41,259 nucleotides of DNA from Candidatus Dormiibacterota bacterium (GCA_036495095.1 DASXNK010000004.1:1-41259); one strand, 5' to 3'; counted from the first letter of the stretch, positions 24,080 through 34,661 are shown. The notes: generated by a model from the sequence alone, not told the origin. Made by a program: numbers and translations.

Positions 24080-25165
24080 CTACGCCCCCATCCGATCGAT
24101 GACCGCGTCGGCCACCTCCGAGGTGCCCACCGCGGTGGGGTCGTCGCGGTCGGGCTTCATGTCGTAGGTGACCCGCCGGCCCTCGGCGATGACCTCCGAG
24201 ATCGCCGTCTCCAGCCGCTCGGCGGCCTCCGGCTCGCCGATGTGGCGGAGCATCATCACCCCGCTGAGCATCATCGCCATCGGGTTGGTCCTGTTCAGCC
24301 CCGCGTACTTGGGGGCGCTGCCGTGGGTGGCCTCGAAGAGGGCGATCTCGTCGCCCATGTTGCCCCCGGGCGCCAGCCCCAGGCCGCCGACCAGGCCGGC
24401 GCAGAGGTCAGAGAGGATGTCGCCATAGAGGTTGGGCATCACCATGACGTCGTACAGCTCGGGCTTCTGCACCAGCTGCATCGCCATGTTGTCGACGATC
24501 CGGTCCTCGAACTCGATGTCCGGGTACTCCTGGGCGACCGTCTCGGCGACCCGCAGCCACAGCCCGTCGGTGTGCTTCATGATGTTCGCCTTGTGCACCG
24601 CGGTCACCTTCGACCGCCCCTGCTGGCGGGCCCAGCGGAAGGCGAAGTGGAAGACTCGCTCGGTGCCGTAGACGCTGATCGGCTTGATGCTGATCCCGCT
24701 GTCACGGCGGATGTCGCGCCCGGAGAGCTCGCCGATGGTGTCGATCAGGCGCAGCGCCTCGTCGCTGCCCTCGGCGAACTCGATCCCGGCGTAGAGGTCC
24801 TCGGTGTTCTCGCGGACGATGATCAGGTCGACCTCGGAGTATCGCGAGCGCACCCCCGGGTACCACTTGCAGGGACGCACCAGCGCGTAGAGGTCGAGCT
24901 CCTTGCGCAGCGCCACGTTGACGCTGCGGATGCCCTTGCCCACCGGGGTGGTCAGCGGGCCCTTGATCGCCACCCGGTTGCGGCGGATCGACTCGAGCAC
25001 GTGGTCGGGCATCGGCTGGCCGTACTGCTCGACCACCCCCAGCCCCGCGTTGTGGATCTCCCACTCGATGTCCGCCCCGGCGGCGTCGATGGCGCGGCGC
25101 GCCGCCTCGCTGACCTCCGGGCCGACACCGTCGCCGGGGATCAGCGTGATCGTGTGCCGCGTCAT
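24080..25165 (-). CDS. icd: Isocitrate dehydrogenase (isopropylmalate dehydrogenase family)
   Basis: Beta-decarboxylating dehydrogenase of 361 residues, converting isocitrate to 2-oxoglutarate in the TCA cycle. LIPGDGVGPEV opens the protein; SVNVALRKELDLYALVRPCKWYPGV carries the Ser/Asn/Arg set of isocitrate binding; VHKANIMKHTDGLW and DNMAMQLVQKPELYDVMVMPNLYGDILSD supply Lys and Asp catalytic and metal residues. In the cofactor loop HGSAPKYAG the Lys-Tyr pair is the NADP-type signature, although the short overall form resembles NAD-type enzymes. The ATG at 25165 has GGAGG upstream. It is divergent from mutY. The cofactor choice is therefore uncertain. Confidence 0.88.
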   Translation of the reverse strand: MTRHTITLIPGDGVGPEVSEAARRAIDAAGADIEWEIHNAGLGVVEQYGQPMPDHVLESIRRNRVAIKGPLTTPVGKGIRSVNVALRKELDLYALVRPCKWYPGVRSRYSEVDLIIVRENTEDLYAGIEFAEGSDEALRLIDTIGELSGRDIRRDSGISIKPISVYGTERVFHFAFRWARQQGRSKVTAVHKANIMKHTDGLWLRVAETVAQEYPDIEFEDRIVDNMAMQLVQKPELYDVMVMPNLYGDILSDLCAGLVGGLGLAPGGNMGDEIALFEATHGSAPKYAGLNRTNPMAMMLSGVMMLRHIGEPEAAERLETAISEVIAEGRRVTYDMKPDRDDPTAVGTSEVADAVIDRMGA

Positions 25166-25261
25166 CCCTGCATCCTCCAGGTACAACCCTCCTCCGCGGA
25201 CGGGGCGCCGCCGCGACGGCCGCCCAGTCTGCCAGAACACGGCGCGGCTACGATCGGCCGG

Positions 25262-26146
25262 GTGTGGAGTGACCCCCTCCCCTCCTGGTACGCGGGCCAC
25301 GGCCGCCATCACCTGCCCTGGCGCCACACCCGTGACCCCTGGGCGGTGCTGGTCAGCGAGGTGATGCTGCAGCAGACGTCGGTGGGCCGGGTGCTGGAGC
25401 GCTGGGGGCCGCTGCTGGACCGCTGGCCCGATCCGGCCAGCCTCGCCGCCACCCCGCTCGAGGAGCTGCTGCGGGCCTGGGACGGGCTCGGGTACCCCCG
25501 CCGCGCCCGCGCCCTCCACATCGCCGCGGCGCACCTCGCCGCCGGCGGCTGGCCCGAGGACGAGGCGGGGCTGCGCCGGCTGCCGGGGGTGGGTCCGTAC
25601 ACCGCCCGGGCGCTGCGCGCCCTCTGCCTCGACGCCGCCGGGCCGCCGCCCCGCGACGTCAACCTCGGACGGGTGGCGGCCCGCGCCGGGCTCGGGGTCG
25701 AGCCCCACCAGGCGTCGCCGGCGCGGCTCGACGAGGAGCTGCTCCGGTCCCGGCCGGCGGGGATGAGCGCCCGCGACCACACCCTCGCGCTCTTCGACCT
25801 CGGCGCCACCGTCTGCCGCGCCCGCGCCCCCCGCTGCAGCGCGTGCCCGGTGGCGGCGGGATGCGCCTCACGCGAGCGCCTCGAGGGCGCACCGCCGCCC
25901 CCGCCACCCCGCCGGCAGGCGGCCTGGGCGGGCAGCCACCGCCAGCTCCGCGGGGCGGTGCTGCGCGCCCTCCTCGCCGCCGAGCCGCCGGCGGGCGCCG
26001 AGGCGCTGCTCGCCCGGGTGGGCGGCGCCGCCGCCGCGGCGCGGCCGGGCGCGGTCGAGGCCGCGATCGAGGAGCTCCACCGCGAGGGGCTCATCGCCGA
26101 GCTGCCCGCGTGGATGGGGAGCGGTCCCCCGCCGACCACCCGGTAG
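25262..26146 (+). CDS. mutY: A/G-specific adenine DNA glycosylase
   Basis: Base-excision repair glycosylase that removes adenine opposite 8-oxoguanine, 294 residues. It shows the catalytic Glu in SEVMLQQTSVGRV, the helix-hairpin-helix LRRLPGVGPYTARAL, the conserved Asp in RDVNLGRVAAR, and the iron-sulfur cysteines in a C-x6-C-x2-C-x5-C pattern (CRARAPRCSACPVAAGC). The C-terminal NUDIX-like 8-oxoG recognition domain of E. coli MutY is absent; instead a Pro-rich linker leads to about 75 residues resembling a winged helix (QLRGAVLRALLAAE, then AAIEELHREGLIAEL). The start is GTG 25262; the frame is open far upstream only as shadow. The stop is one base before the next gene. Confidence 0.92.
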   Translation: MWSDPLPSWYAGHGRHHLPWRHTRDPWAVLVSEVMLQQTSVGRVLERWGPLLDRWPDPASLAATPLEELLRAWDGLGYPRRARALHIAAAHLAAGGWPEDEAGLRRLPGVGPYTARALRALCLDAAGPPPRDVNLGRVAARAGLGVEPHQASPARLDEELLRSRPAGMSARDHTLALFDLGATVCRARAPRCSACPVAAGCASRERLEGAPPPPPPRRQAAWAGSHRQLRGAVLRALLAAEPPAGAEALLARVGGAAAAARPGAVEAAIEELHREGLIAELPAWMGSGPPPTTR

Positions 26147-26147
26147 C

Positions 26148-27143
26148 ATGGCCCGCATGGCGACCTCCTCCGACTGGCTGACCGAGGCGGAGCGGTGGCT
26201 GTGGGGACGGGGGTCGTTCAGCTTCATCCCCGACCGCGACCTGCCCCAGTCCCACGGCAGCCCCGAGCGCGGCGGCGGCCCCCGGGTGATCTTCGCCGGG
26301 TTCCCATCGGACTACAGCCTCGCGTTCCTCCTCGCCCTCCTCCGCCTCGACGTCGAGCTGGTGGGCATCGTCACCAGCCCGGGGGCACACCCCGCCATCC
26401 TCGGCACCAACGCGCTGAGCCGGATCGCCGGCCACCTCTCGATCCCGCTGCTGCGCCACTGGCGGATCAACGACGAGCACGCCCGCCAGGAGATGGCCGG
26501 GCTCCAGCCCGCGCTCGGCGTCATCGCCAGCTTCGACCAGATCCTGGGGACGCGGGCGCTGGCCATCCCCGCCCACGGCTGGCTCAACATCCATCCCAGC
26601 GCGCTGCCCGCCTACCGCGGACCCGAGCCGATCTACTGGACCATCGCCGACGGCGCCGCCGAGGCGGGCATCACCCTGCACCGCGCCGTGCCCAAGTTCG
26701 ACGCCGGGCCGATCATCGCCCAGCGCCGGCTCCGTCCCGCCGCCGACGAGACCGCGGGCACCCTCACCCACCGGCTCAGCGCCCTCGGCGCCGAGGCCCT
26801 CGGCGAGGCGGTGGCGGCGATGCTCGCCGGCGACCCCGGGGTCCTGCCTGACCTCGCCGAGGGGTCGTACCGGCCCTCGGTCGGGCACCGCCACCTCAGC
26901 ACCGCCGGCTCCGCCGCCGAGGCCGAGCGGATGGTGCGCGCGGGGGTGCCCAACATGCCCGCCTGGGTGGAGGTGGAGGGCCATCCCGTCTTCGTCACCC
27001 GGGCACGCACCGTCGCCGACTGCGGGGCGGCCGCGGGCCTCCGCTATCCCGACGGCTGCCTCCAGTTGCTGGAGACCGCGGTCGCCTGCGGCTGCCACCA
27101 CGACGATCCCCACTGCCCGCACCGCGAGCGGGCCGCCGACTAG
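26148..27143 (+). CDS. Formyltransferase-like protein with Cys/His-rich tail
   Basis: A 331-residue protein with the formyltransferase fold of Fmt/PurN/ArnA. The Asn-His-Asp catalytic set appears as NIHPSALPAYRGPEPIYWTI and ITLHRAVPKFDAGPII, and the early strand as RVIFAGFPSDYSLAFL. It is not standard methionyl-tRNA formyltransferase: the N-terminal 45 residues and the C-terminal part differ. The tail carries C314, C316, H317, H318, H322, C323 and H325 in a 12-residue span and could bind a metal. An internal ATG at 26157 is an alternative start. The gene follows mutY by one base, so the two are probably translationally coupled. Substrate unknown. Confidence 0.8.
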   Translation: MARMATSSDWLTEAERWLWGRGSFSFIPDRDLPQSHGSPERGGGPRVIFAGFPSDYSLAFLLALLRLDVELVGIVTSPGAHPAILGTNALSRIAGHLSIPLLRHWRINDEHARQEMAGLQPALGVIASFDQILGTRALAIPAHGWLNIHPSALPAYRGPEPIYWTIADGAAEAGITLHRAVPKFDAGPIIAQRRLRPAADETAGTLTHRLSALGAEALGEAVAAMLAGDPGVLPDLAEGSYRPSVGHRHLSTAGSAAEAERMVRAGVPNMPAWVEVEGHPVFVTRARTVADCGAAAGLRYPDGCLQLLETAVACGCHHDDPHCPHRERAAD

Positions 27144-27144
27144 A

Positions 27145-27429
27145 TCACTCGGTCGGCGAGGGCTCGGTCGAGGCGTCCTTGCTATCCCGGTCGAGGCTGA
27201 TCCGGCGCTCGAGCATGCGCCCCATGAAGTAGCCGCGGCAGTTCGGGCAGCGGGTCCGCTCGATGTGGCCGCGGAGCTGCTGCATCAGGTGGAGGGGGGG
27301 CGCGACCGGGGTCATCAGCTTGTCGACGACGAGGCGGAACTGCATGCAGGTCAGCAGCACCTCGGGAAGCGTGCCGTCACCGAAGACGACCACCGCCAGA
27401 GGTCCGATGCCGCTGCGTTCGGAGTACAT
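27145..27429 (-). CDS. Small CPNC-containing protein, unknown function
   Basis: Not a family I recognise. From ATG 27429 it has 94 residues: a hydrophobic start (GPLAVVVFGDGTLPEVLLTCM), an amphipathic helix (LHLMQQLRGHIE), then C-P-N-C (RTRCPNCRGYF), which could hold one half of a zinc site, and an acidic tail. Upstream starts exist up to 27582 but would overlap the neighbouring SMI1/KNR4 gene, so the shorter form is preferred. The stop lies two bases after the convergent formyltransferase stop. Coding is supported by the compact fit and codon pattern. Confidence 0.6.
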   Translation of the reverse strand: MYSERSGIGPLAVVVFGDGTLPEVLLTCMQFRLVVDKLMTPVAPPLHLMQQLRGHIERTRCPNCRGYFMGRMLERRISLDRDSKDASTEPSPTE

Positions 27430-27479
27430 CACGGAGAGGAGAACGGCCCACACCGACCCGATCCTGCGGTCGCTGGTGG

Positions 27480-28037
27480 CTACCGGCCTCCCCAGGCCCC
27501 CCGCGGCCGGTGCGGAACGGCCTCGCCGTCGAGCCAGCGGACCAGCCACGCCTCCAGGGACGGAGCCTCGCGCTGCAGCCATTCGGCCGGGCGCAGGCCG
27601 AGCTCGAGGGCGCTGCCCACCCCGGAGAGCACCTCGCCTCCCCGGGCGTCGAGGCAGAACAGGACCCCGTCGCGGGCCTCGGACAGGGGCAGCACCTCGG
27701 TGGGCCAGGCCTCCATCGTGACCACCAGGCTGCGCCCGCCCGGCCGCGGGGGGTAGGGCCCGCGGGGGGGCCGGAGCATGCCCTCGTAGACGCCGACGAG
27801 GTCGTCGCCCTCGGGGTCACGCCGGCCGCTGCCGATGCCGTAGAGCGGCACCGGGCCGACCCCGCCGTTGGCCACCTCGAGGTGGAGACGGCGGAGGCCG
27901 GCGGGAAGGGAGAAGCCGAGCCGCGCCTCCGCCTGCTCGATCTCGGTCACCGTGGCGCGAGGCGGGATCGGAGTGCCAGCGGTGAGGCAGCGCTGCCGGA
28001 CGCGCGCCAGAACATCGGCAATGTCGACGATCGCCAT
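27480..28037 (-). CDS. SMI1/KNR4 family protein
   Basis: A 185-residue protein of the SMI1/KNR4 (SUKH) superfamily. The diagnostic segment is VTEIEQAEARLGFSLPAGLRRLHLEVANGGVGP at residues about 29-62, followed by YGIGSG, then short strands (RSLVVTMEAW, GVLFCLDARGG) and a final helix (EAWLVRWLDGEA). Many relatives are immunity proteins to contact-dependent toxins, while others have housekeeping roles. No toxin gene is adjacent, so an immunity role is not supported here. The ATG at 28037 is followed by MAIVDIADVLARVRQRC. It precedes the CPNC protein on the same strand, 50 bases away. Confidence 0.82.
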   Translation of the reverse strand: MAIVDIADVLARVRQRCLTAGTPIPPRATVTEIEQAEARLGFSLPAGLRRLHLEVANGGVGPVPLYGIGSGRRDPEGDDLVGVYEGMLRPPRGPYPPRPGGRSLVVTMEAWPTEVLPLSEARDGVLFCLDARGGEVLSGVGSALELGLRPAEWLQREAPSLEAWLVRWLDGEAVPHRPRGAWGGR

Positions 28038-28093
28038 GGCCGTCCATGCTGCCTGAACGACGGGTCGGTCTGCAGGCCCGACCCGGCCGGCGC

Positions 28094-29968
<1,875 letters not shown>

Positions 29969-30916
29969 CTATTCGGTTGTCGATGGAGAAGGATACTCCG
30001 GCCGTGCGCCCCGGCCCACCGACGCGGCCAGCTCCTCGATGGCGGTCAGGCAGCGCCCCGGGTGGGAGAGCGGCAGCAGGTGGTCGGCCCCGGCGACCAC
30101 CTCGAGGGTGACCTGGGGATGGCCGGCGGCGAGCTCCTCGAGCAGGCCGAGGTCGGGGAGCGGGTCGGTGCCGCCGATGAGCAGACGCACCGGCACGCCG
30201 GCCTCGACCAGCCAGGCGGGCCGGGCGGTCGCGCCCACCAGCTCGGCGAAGCTCTGCGAGTACGACTCCCAGGTGTGGCGGACGCCGTCGAGGGCCACCG
30301 CCAGAGGCAGCTCGGGCCGGTAGGTGGTGGCCACCCGGCGAGCCAGCCAGGGACGGCGCATGCACATCGCCCGGCAGAGGTGGCGCGAGTACCGGGTGTC
30401 GGTGCAGAAGGTGCGCTCGGTCCAGGTCAGCGCCCGCCGGGTGGCGGCGCGGGCGCCGGCCGGGCCGCGGTAGAGCGGCGGCGAGACCAGCAGCAGGGCG
30501 CCGACCAGCCCGGGGTGGGAACGGGCGAGGGCGAGCGCGACCAGCGCGCCGAAGCTGTGCCCCGCCACCACCGCGGGGGCGTCGTCGACCCCGGCCGCCG
30601 CCACCGTCGCGGCCACCGCAGCGGCGTGCGCCTCGAGGCTGTACCCGGTGGGCGGCCAGGGTGAGGCGCCGAAGCCGAGCAGGTCGGGGACAAGCAGCCG
30701 GTGGCGAGCTCCGAGGCGGTCGAAGGCGCTTCCCCAGAGCCGCCCCGAGGCGGCGAGCCCGTGGAGCAGCAGCACCGGCGTTCCGGCCGCGCCGGCCCGC
30801 CGCGCCACCAGCGGGCCGCAGTGCCGGGCGGGCAGCGGCTCCTCCCAGCCGAACGCCGCCCGGCGCCGCAGCGCCGCCGCCCGCCCCGACCGCCAGCCCG
30901 TGGTCACGTCCCGCAC
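29969..30916 (-). CDS. Alpha/beta-fold hydrolase
   Basis: Cytosolic serine hydrolase of 315 residues. Features: LLLHGLAASGRLWGSAFDRL (oxyanion region), the nucleophile elbow AGHSFGALVAL, the acid loop LLIGGTDPLPD, and the catalytic His in AGADHLLPLSHP. The insert with TFCTDTRYSRHLCRAMCMRRPWLARR (cap region) is basic and Cys-containing. The start is GTG 30916. The stop sits directly before the TPP aptamer of thiC, so a transcript from here would run into the riboswitch. The substrate is unknown, and a role in thiamine metabolism is not indicated by sequence. Confidence 0.85.
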   Translation of the reverse strand: MRDVTTGWRSGRAAALRRRAAFGWEEPLPARHCGPLVARRAGAAGTPVLLLHGLAASGRLWGSAFDRLGARHRLLVPDLLGFGASPWPPTGYSLEAHAAAVAATVAAAGVDDAPAVVAGHSFGALVALALARSHPGLVGALLLVSPPLYRGPAGARAATRRALTWTERTFCTDTRYSRHLCRAMCMRRPWLARRVATTYRPELPLAVALDGVRHTWESYSQSFAELVGATARPAWLVEAGVPVRLLIGGTDPLPDLGLLEELAAGHPQVTLEVVAGADHLLPLSHPGRCLTAIEELAASVGRGARPEYPSPSTTE

Positions 30917-31001
30917 GCTACCCGCAGGCGGCGGCCGGGCGCCGACCTGCGATCATCGACCCGCGGGCCGCTGCGGGCCGGGCGAGCAAGGGGGATGAGG
31001 C

Positions 31002-32189
31002 ATGGACTTCGAGCTGAGCGGCGAGGATGCCGCCTTCCGCGACGAGGTGCGCGGCTGGCTCTCCGATCACCGCGAGCAGATCGCGCACACCCGGGCGGTC
31101 GACTGGGAGGCGGGCGGCGAGGCGTTCGAGCGCTACCGCAGCTGGGAGCGGGCCCTCTTCGACGCCGGGCTCGGCGCCGTCGCCTGGCCCGAGGAGTACG
31201 GCGGCCGCGGCGCCTCGATGGTGCAGCAGGCGATCTTCAACGAGGAGTACATCCTGGCCGGCGCCCCCGACCGGATCAACCGGCTGGGGATGGGCCTGCT
31301 CGGTCCCACGCTGATGGTCTACGGGACCGCGGAGCAGAGGTCCCGCCACCTGCCCCGCATCCTCGCCTGCGACGAGATCTGGTGCCAGGGCTACAGCGAG
31401 CCCGACGCCGGCAGCGACCTCGCCTCGCTGCGCACCCGGGCGGTGCGCGAGGGCGACGAGTTCGTGGTCGACGGGCAGAAGACCTGGACCTCGCTGGGCC
31501 GTTTCGGCGACTGGATCTTCACCCTGGTGCGCACTGATCCAGCCGCGCCCAAGCACCGCGGCATCACATTCCTGCTCGTCGACATGCACAGTCCCGGGGT
31601 CGAGGTGCGGCCGCTGGTGCAGATCGACGGCAGCGCGCGCTTCGCCGAGGTGTTCTTCACCGGCGTGCGGGTCCCCGCCGCCAACGTGGTGGGGCGGGTG
31701 GACGACGGGTGGGCGGTGGCGATGACCCTGCTCGGCTTCGAGCGTGGCGGCGGCCTCTACGGCCCCGCGCTCTTCCACCGCATCCTCCGCGACGTGATCG
31801 ACCTGTCGCGCCGCGAGCCCCGTGGTGATGGGGTCGCCGCCGACGACCCCGACGTGCGCCGCCGGGTCGCCCAGTCGTACATCGAGACCCGCGTCTACGA
31901 GCTCACCGTGCAGCGCGCGCTCACCCGGCTGGCGCGTGGCGAGGCGCCCGGTCCCGAGGCCTCGCTCAGCAAGCTGTACTGGTCGGAGATGAAGGTGCGC
32001 CTCGACGAGCTCGCCCTCGACATCCTCGGTCCGCGCGCCGAGCTCGGCCGCGGCTCGCCCGAGGCGGAGCACGACGGCGGCTGGTACGCCGACTACCTGT
32101 ACGCGCGCGCCAGCACCATCTTCGCCGGCACCTCCGAGGTGCAGAAGAACATCGTCGCCCAGCGCGTGCTGGGCCTTCCCCGCGAGTAG
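31002..32189 (+). CDS. Acyl-CoA dehydrogenase, subunit 1 of a pair
   Basis: FAD-dependent acyl-CoA dehydrogenase of 395 residues. Seen: WPEEYGGRGAS, the FAD/substrate strand YSEPDAGSDLASLRTRA, GQKTWTSLG, the FERGGG segment in helix G, and the C-terminal AGTSEVQKNIVAQRVLGLPRE. It is followed after nine bases by a second, shorter acyl-CoA dehydrogenase, so the two may form a heteromeric enzyme as in steroid or side-chain degrading FadE pairs. The start ATG 31002 has a GGGGG run upstream. Substrate unknown; paired arrangement suggests branched or ring substrates, but this is inference. Confidence 0.92.
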   Translation: MDFELSGEDAAFRDEVRGWLSDHREQIAHTRAVDWEAGGEAFERYRSWERALFDAGLGAVAWPEEYGGRGASMVQQAIFNEEYILAGAPDRINRLGMGLLGPTLMVYGTAEQRSRHLPRILACDEIWCQGYSEPDAGSDLASLRTRAVREGDEFVVDGQKTWTSLGRFGDWIFTLVRTDPAAPKHRGITFLLVDMHSPGVEVRPLVQIDGSARFAEVFFTGVRVPAANVVGRVDDGWAVAMTLLGFERGGGLYGPALFHRILRDVIDLSRREPRGDGVAADDPDVRRRVAQSYIETRVYELTVQRALTRLARGEAPGPEASLSKLYWSEMKVRLDELALDILGPRAELGRGSPEAEHDGGWYADYLYARASTIFAGTSEVQKNIVAQRVLGLPRE

Positions 32190-32198
32190 GAACGGCGC

Positions 32199-33209
32199 AT
32201 GGACTTCGACTTCTCCCCCGAGCAGTACATGCTCCGCGACACCGTGCGCGACCTGCTCCGCCGTGAGTGCAGCCCGGCCGCGGTGCGGGGCGCCTGGGCC
32301 TCGCCGACGGGACGCTCGCCGGAGCGCTGGCGGAGGCTCGCCGACCTCGGCGTGGTCGGGCTGACCGTCCCCGAGGAGCACGGCGGCGCCGGCATGGACG
32401 AGGTCGACCTGGTGCTCATCCTCGAGGAGGCGGGGCGCGCGCTGCTCCCCGAGCCGCTGCTGGAGACCACCGCCGTGGCCGCGCCGCTGCTGGCCCGCGC
32501 CGGTTCGGACGAGCTCCGCAGCCGCTGGCTGCCGCGGATCGCGAGCGGCGAGGCCGGCGTCACCGTGGGGCTCGCCGGATCGCCGTACGTCGCCGACGCC
32601 ACCGCCGACCTGGTCATCCTCGAGCGCGAGGGGGCGCTGCACGCGGTCACCCAGGACCGGCTCACCCTGCGGCCGCTGCGCTCGATGGACGGCGCCCGCC
32701 GGCTCTTCGCGGTGACCGCCGAGCTCGGCGGCGACACCGTGCTCTCGAGCTCGCCGGAGGACGCGCGCTGGGCCTTCGACCATGCCGCCGCCGCCTCCGC
32801 CGCCGAGCTGGTCGGCGTCGCCGGCGCGATGCTCGACATGACCGTCGACCATGTGAAGCAGCGCGAGCAGTTCGGCCGGAGGATCGGGTCGTTCCAGGCG
32901 GTGCAGCACAAGCTCGCCGAGACCCTGATGCTGGTCGAGTCGGCGCGCGCCGCGGTGTACTACGCCGCCTGGGCGCTGGCCAACGACGCCCCCGACGCCA
33001 GCATCGCCGCCAGCGTCGCCAAGGCGTGTGCGAGCGACGCCGAGCGGCGCACCAACCTCGAGGCGCTGCAGCTCCACGGCGGCATCGGCTTCACCTGGGA
33101 GCACGACCTCCACCTGTGGCTGAAGCGCGGCAAGGCGCTGGAGCTGCAGCACGGCGACGCCGACCTCCACCGCCGGCGGATCGCCGACTGGATCTACGCC
33201 CCTGGGTGA
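32199..33209 (+). CDS. Acyl-CoA dehydrogenase, subunit 2 of a pair
   Basis: Second acyl-CoA dehydrogenase-like protein, 336 residues, shorter than typical (about 380). The N-terminal domain (DFDFSPEQYMLRDTVRDLLRRE, VPEEHGGAGMDEVDL) and C-terminal four-helix domain (HVKQREQFGRRIGSFQAVQHKLAE; LQLHGGIGFTWEHDLHLWLKR) are clear; the middle beta domain is reduced and the usual FAD-side GSD motif is weak (AGSPYVADATADLV). This asymmetric pattern is seen in the partner subunits of heteromeric FadE enzymes. It follows subunit 1 after nine bases. Confidence 0.9.
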   Translation: MDFDFSPEQYMLRDTVRDLLRRECSPAAVRGAWASPTGRSPERWRRLADLGVVGLTVPEEHGGAGMDEVDLVLILEEAGRALLPEPLLETTAVAAPLLARAGSDELRSRWLPRIASGEAGVTVGLAGSPYVADATADLVILEREGALHAVTQDRLTLRPLRSMDGARRLFAVTAELGGDTVLSSSPEDARWAFDHAAAASAAELVGVAGAMLDMTVDHVKQREQFGRRIGSFQAVQHKLAETLMLVESARAAVYYAAWALANDAPDASIAASVAKACASDAERRTNLEALQLHGGIGFTWEHDLHLWLKRGKALELQHGDADLHRRRIADWIYAPG

Positions 33210-33285
33210 GGGGCCTGGCCCTGCCCCGCCCCGTCGCGACCGGTACCGTACGTCCCTCCACCGGCCGCTGTCAGGAGTGCCGCAC

Positions 33286-34560
33286 ATGGGAGAGGCCCGC
33301 CCCCGGGTGGTGATCCTCGGCGCCGGCTTCGGCGGGCTCGCGGCGGCGCGGGCGCTGCGCGGGGTGCCGGTGGACGTTGTCCTCGTCGACCAGCACAACT
33401 ACCACCTCTTCCAGCCCCTCCTGTACCAGGTCGCGACCGCGCTGCTCGACCCCTCGGAGATCGCCTACCCGGTCCGCGCCGCGCTGCGCCGTCACCGCAA
33501 CGTCGACTTCCGCCTCGCCCGGGTGATCGGCGTCGACCTCGAGCGCCGGCGGCTCACCACCACCGGGGGCGAGCTCGCCTACGACCACCTGGTGGTCTCC
33601 GCGGGAGCGGTGAACAACTTCTTCGGGCTCACCTCGGTGGAGGAGCACACCCACGGCCTCAAGTCGCTGGGCGAGGCGCTGGCGGTGCGCAACCACCTGC
33701 TCACCTGCTTCGAGCGGGCGGCCTGGAGCGACGACCCGGGGACCCGCAGACGGCTCCAGACCGTGGTGCTGGTGGGCGGTGGCGCCACCGGAGTCGAGCT
33801 CGCCGGGGCGGTGAGCGAGCTCGTCCACCTGGTGCTCCGGAGGGACTTCCCCCACCTCGACCTCGAGGAGGTGCGGATCTGCATCGTCGAGGCCGGCGAC
33901 ACCGTGCTCGGCGCCTTCGCCCCCTCGTTGCAGCGCGCGGCCATCCGCACCCTGGAGCGGAAGCGGGTGAGCCTGGTCTTCGGCGCCCAGGTGGCCGGGG
34001 TCGACGAGCGCGGGGTGTCGCTCCGCGACGGCAGCCGGATCGAGGCGGCGACGGTGGTCTGGACCGCGGGGGTGAGGGGCTCTCCGGTGGGCGCCTGGCT
34101 CGGCCGGGTCGACCGCCAGGGCCGGGTCGAGCTGGGTCCGACCCTGCAGCTGCCCGGCCACCCGGACGTCTTCGTGATCGGCGACCTCGCCCGGGTGGCC
34201 GGCAGCCGCGGCGAGGCCCTCCCGCAGCTCGCCCCGGTGGCGATGCAGGAGGCGAAGCACGTGGCCCGGTCCATCGCCGGCTCGCTCCGGGGAGAGGCGC
34301 CCGCGCCCTTCCGCTATCGCGACCGGGGCACGATGGCGACGATCGGCCGGAACGCGGGGATCGCCCAGATCGGCCCGCTGCGCCTCGGCGGCTTCCTCGG
34401 GTGGGTGACCTGGCTCACCGTCCACCTGCTGCTGCTGGTCGGCTTCCGCAGCCGCGTGGTGGCGCTGCTGAACTGGGGGTGGGACTACGTGGCCTACGAC
34501 CGGCCGGTGCGCCTCATCGCCGCCCCCGCCCCGAGCGACCCCGGCGACACCGAGCTGTGA
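33286..34560 (+). CDS. ndh: Type II NADH:quinone dehydrogenase
   Basis: Non-proton-pumping respiratory NADH dehydrogenase, 424 residues. Two dinucleotide folds are visible: FAD-binding VVILGAGFGGLAAARAL near residue 10 and NADH-binding VVLVGGGATGVELAGAVSEL near 165. HNYHLFQPLLYQVATALL and FVIGDLARV are typical. The C-terminal FLGWVTWLTVHLLLLVGFRSRVVALLNWGWDY is the membrane-anchoring end. The ATG at 33286 is chosen because AGGAG lies eight bases ahead; an in-frame GTG at 33277 overlaps that site. It follows the acyl-CoA dehydrogenases and could feed their electrons to the quinone pool only indirectly. Confidence 0.92.
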   Translation: MGEARPRVVILGAGFGGLAAARALRGVPVDVVLVDQHNYHLFQPLLYQVATALLDPSEIAYPVRAALRRHRNVDFRLARVIGVDLERRRLTTTGGELAYDHLVVSAGAVNNFFGLTSVEEHTHGLKSLGEALAVRNHLLTCFERAAWSDDPGTRRRLQTVVLVGGGATGVELAGAVSELVHLVLRRDFPHLDLEEVRICIVEAGDTVLGAFAPSLQRAAIRTLERKRVSLVFGAQVAGVDERGVSLRDGSRIEAATVVWTAGVRGSPVGAWLGRVDRQGRVELGPTLQLPGHPDVFVIGDLARVAGSRGEALPQLAPVAMQEAKHVARSIAGSLRGEAPAPFRYRDRGTMATIGRNAGIAQIGPLRLGGFLGWVTWLTVHLLLLVGFRSRVVALLNWGWDYVAYDRPVRLIAAPAPSDPGDTEL

Positions 34561-34661
34561 GGCGCAGGAACCGGCGGGACGCCGCCGTTTCACCCTCGTG
34601 AGCCAGCCGTGCGCGCCCGCACACCCCCCGGAGCCGCCGTGTCGGTGACAATGGCCGCCAC

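Noticed and set aside
24242-25261. A long upstream extension of mutY
   Set aside because: It is antisense shadow of icd; MutY homology starts at the GTG at 25262.
27480-28037. SMI1/KNR4 gene as part of a toxin-immunity island
   Set aside because: No toxin, secretion or repeat genes nearby; the neighbours are housekeeping genes.
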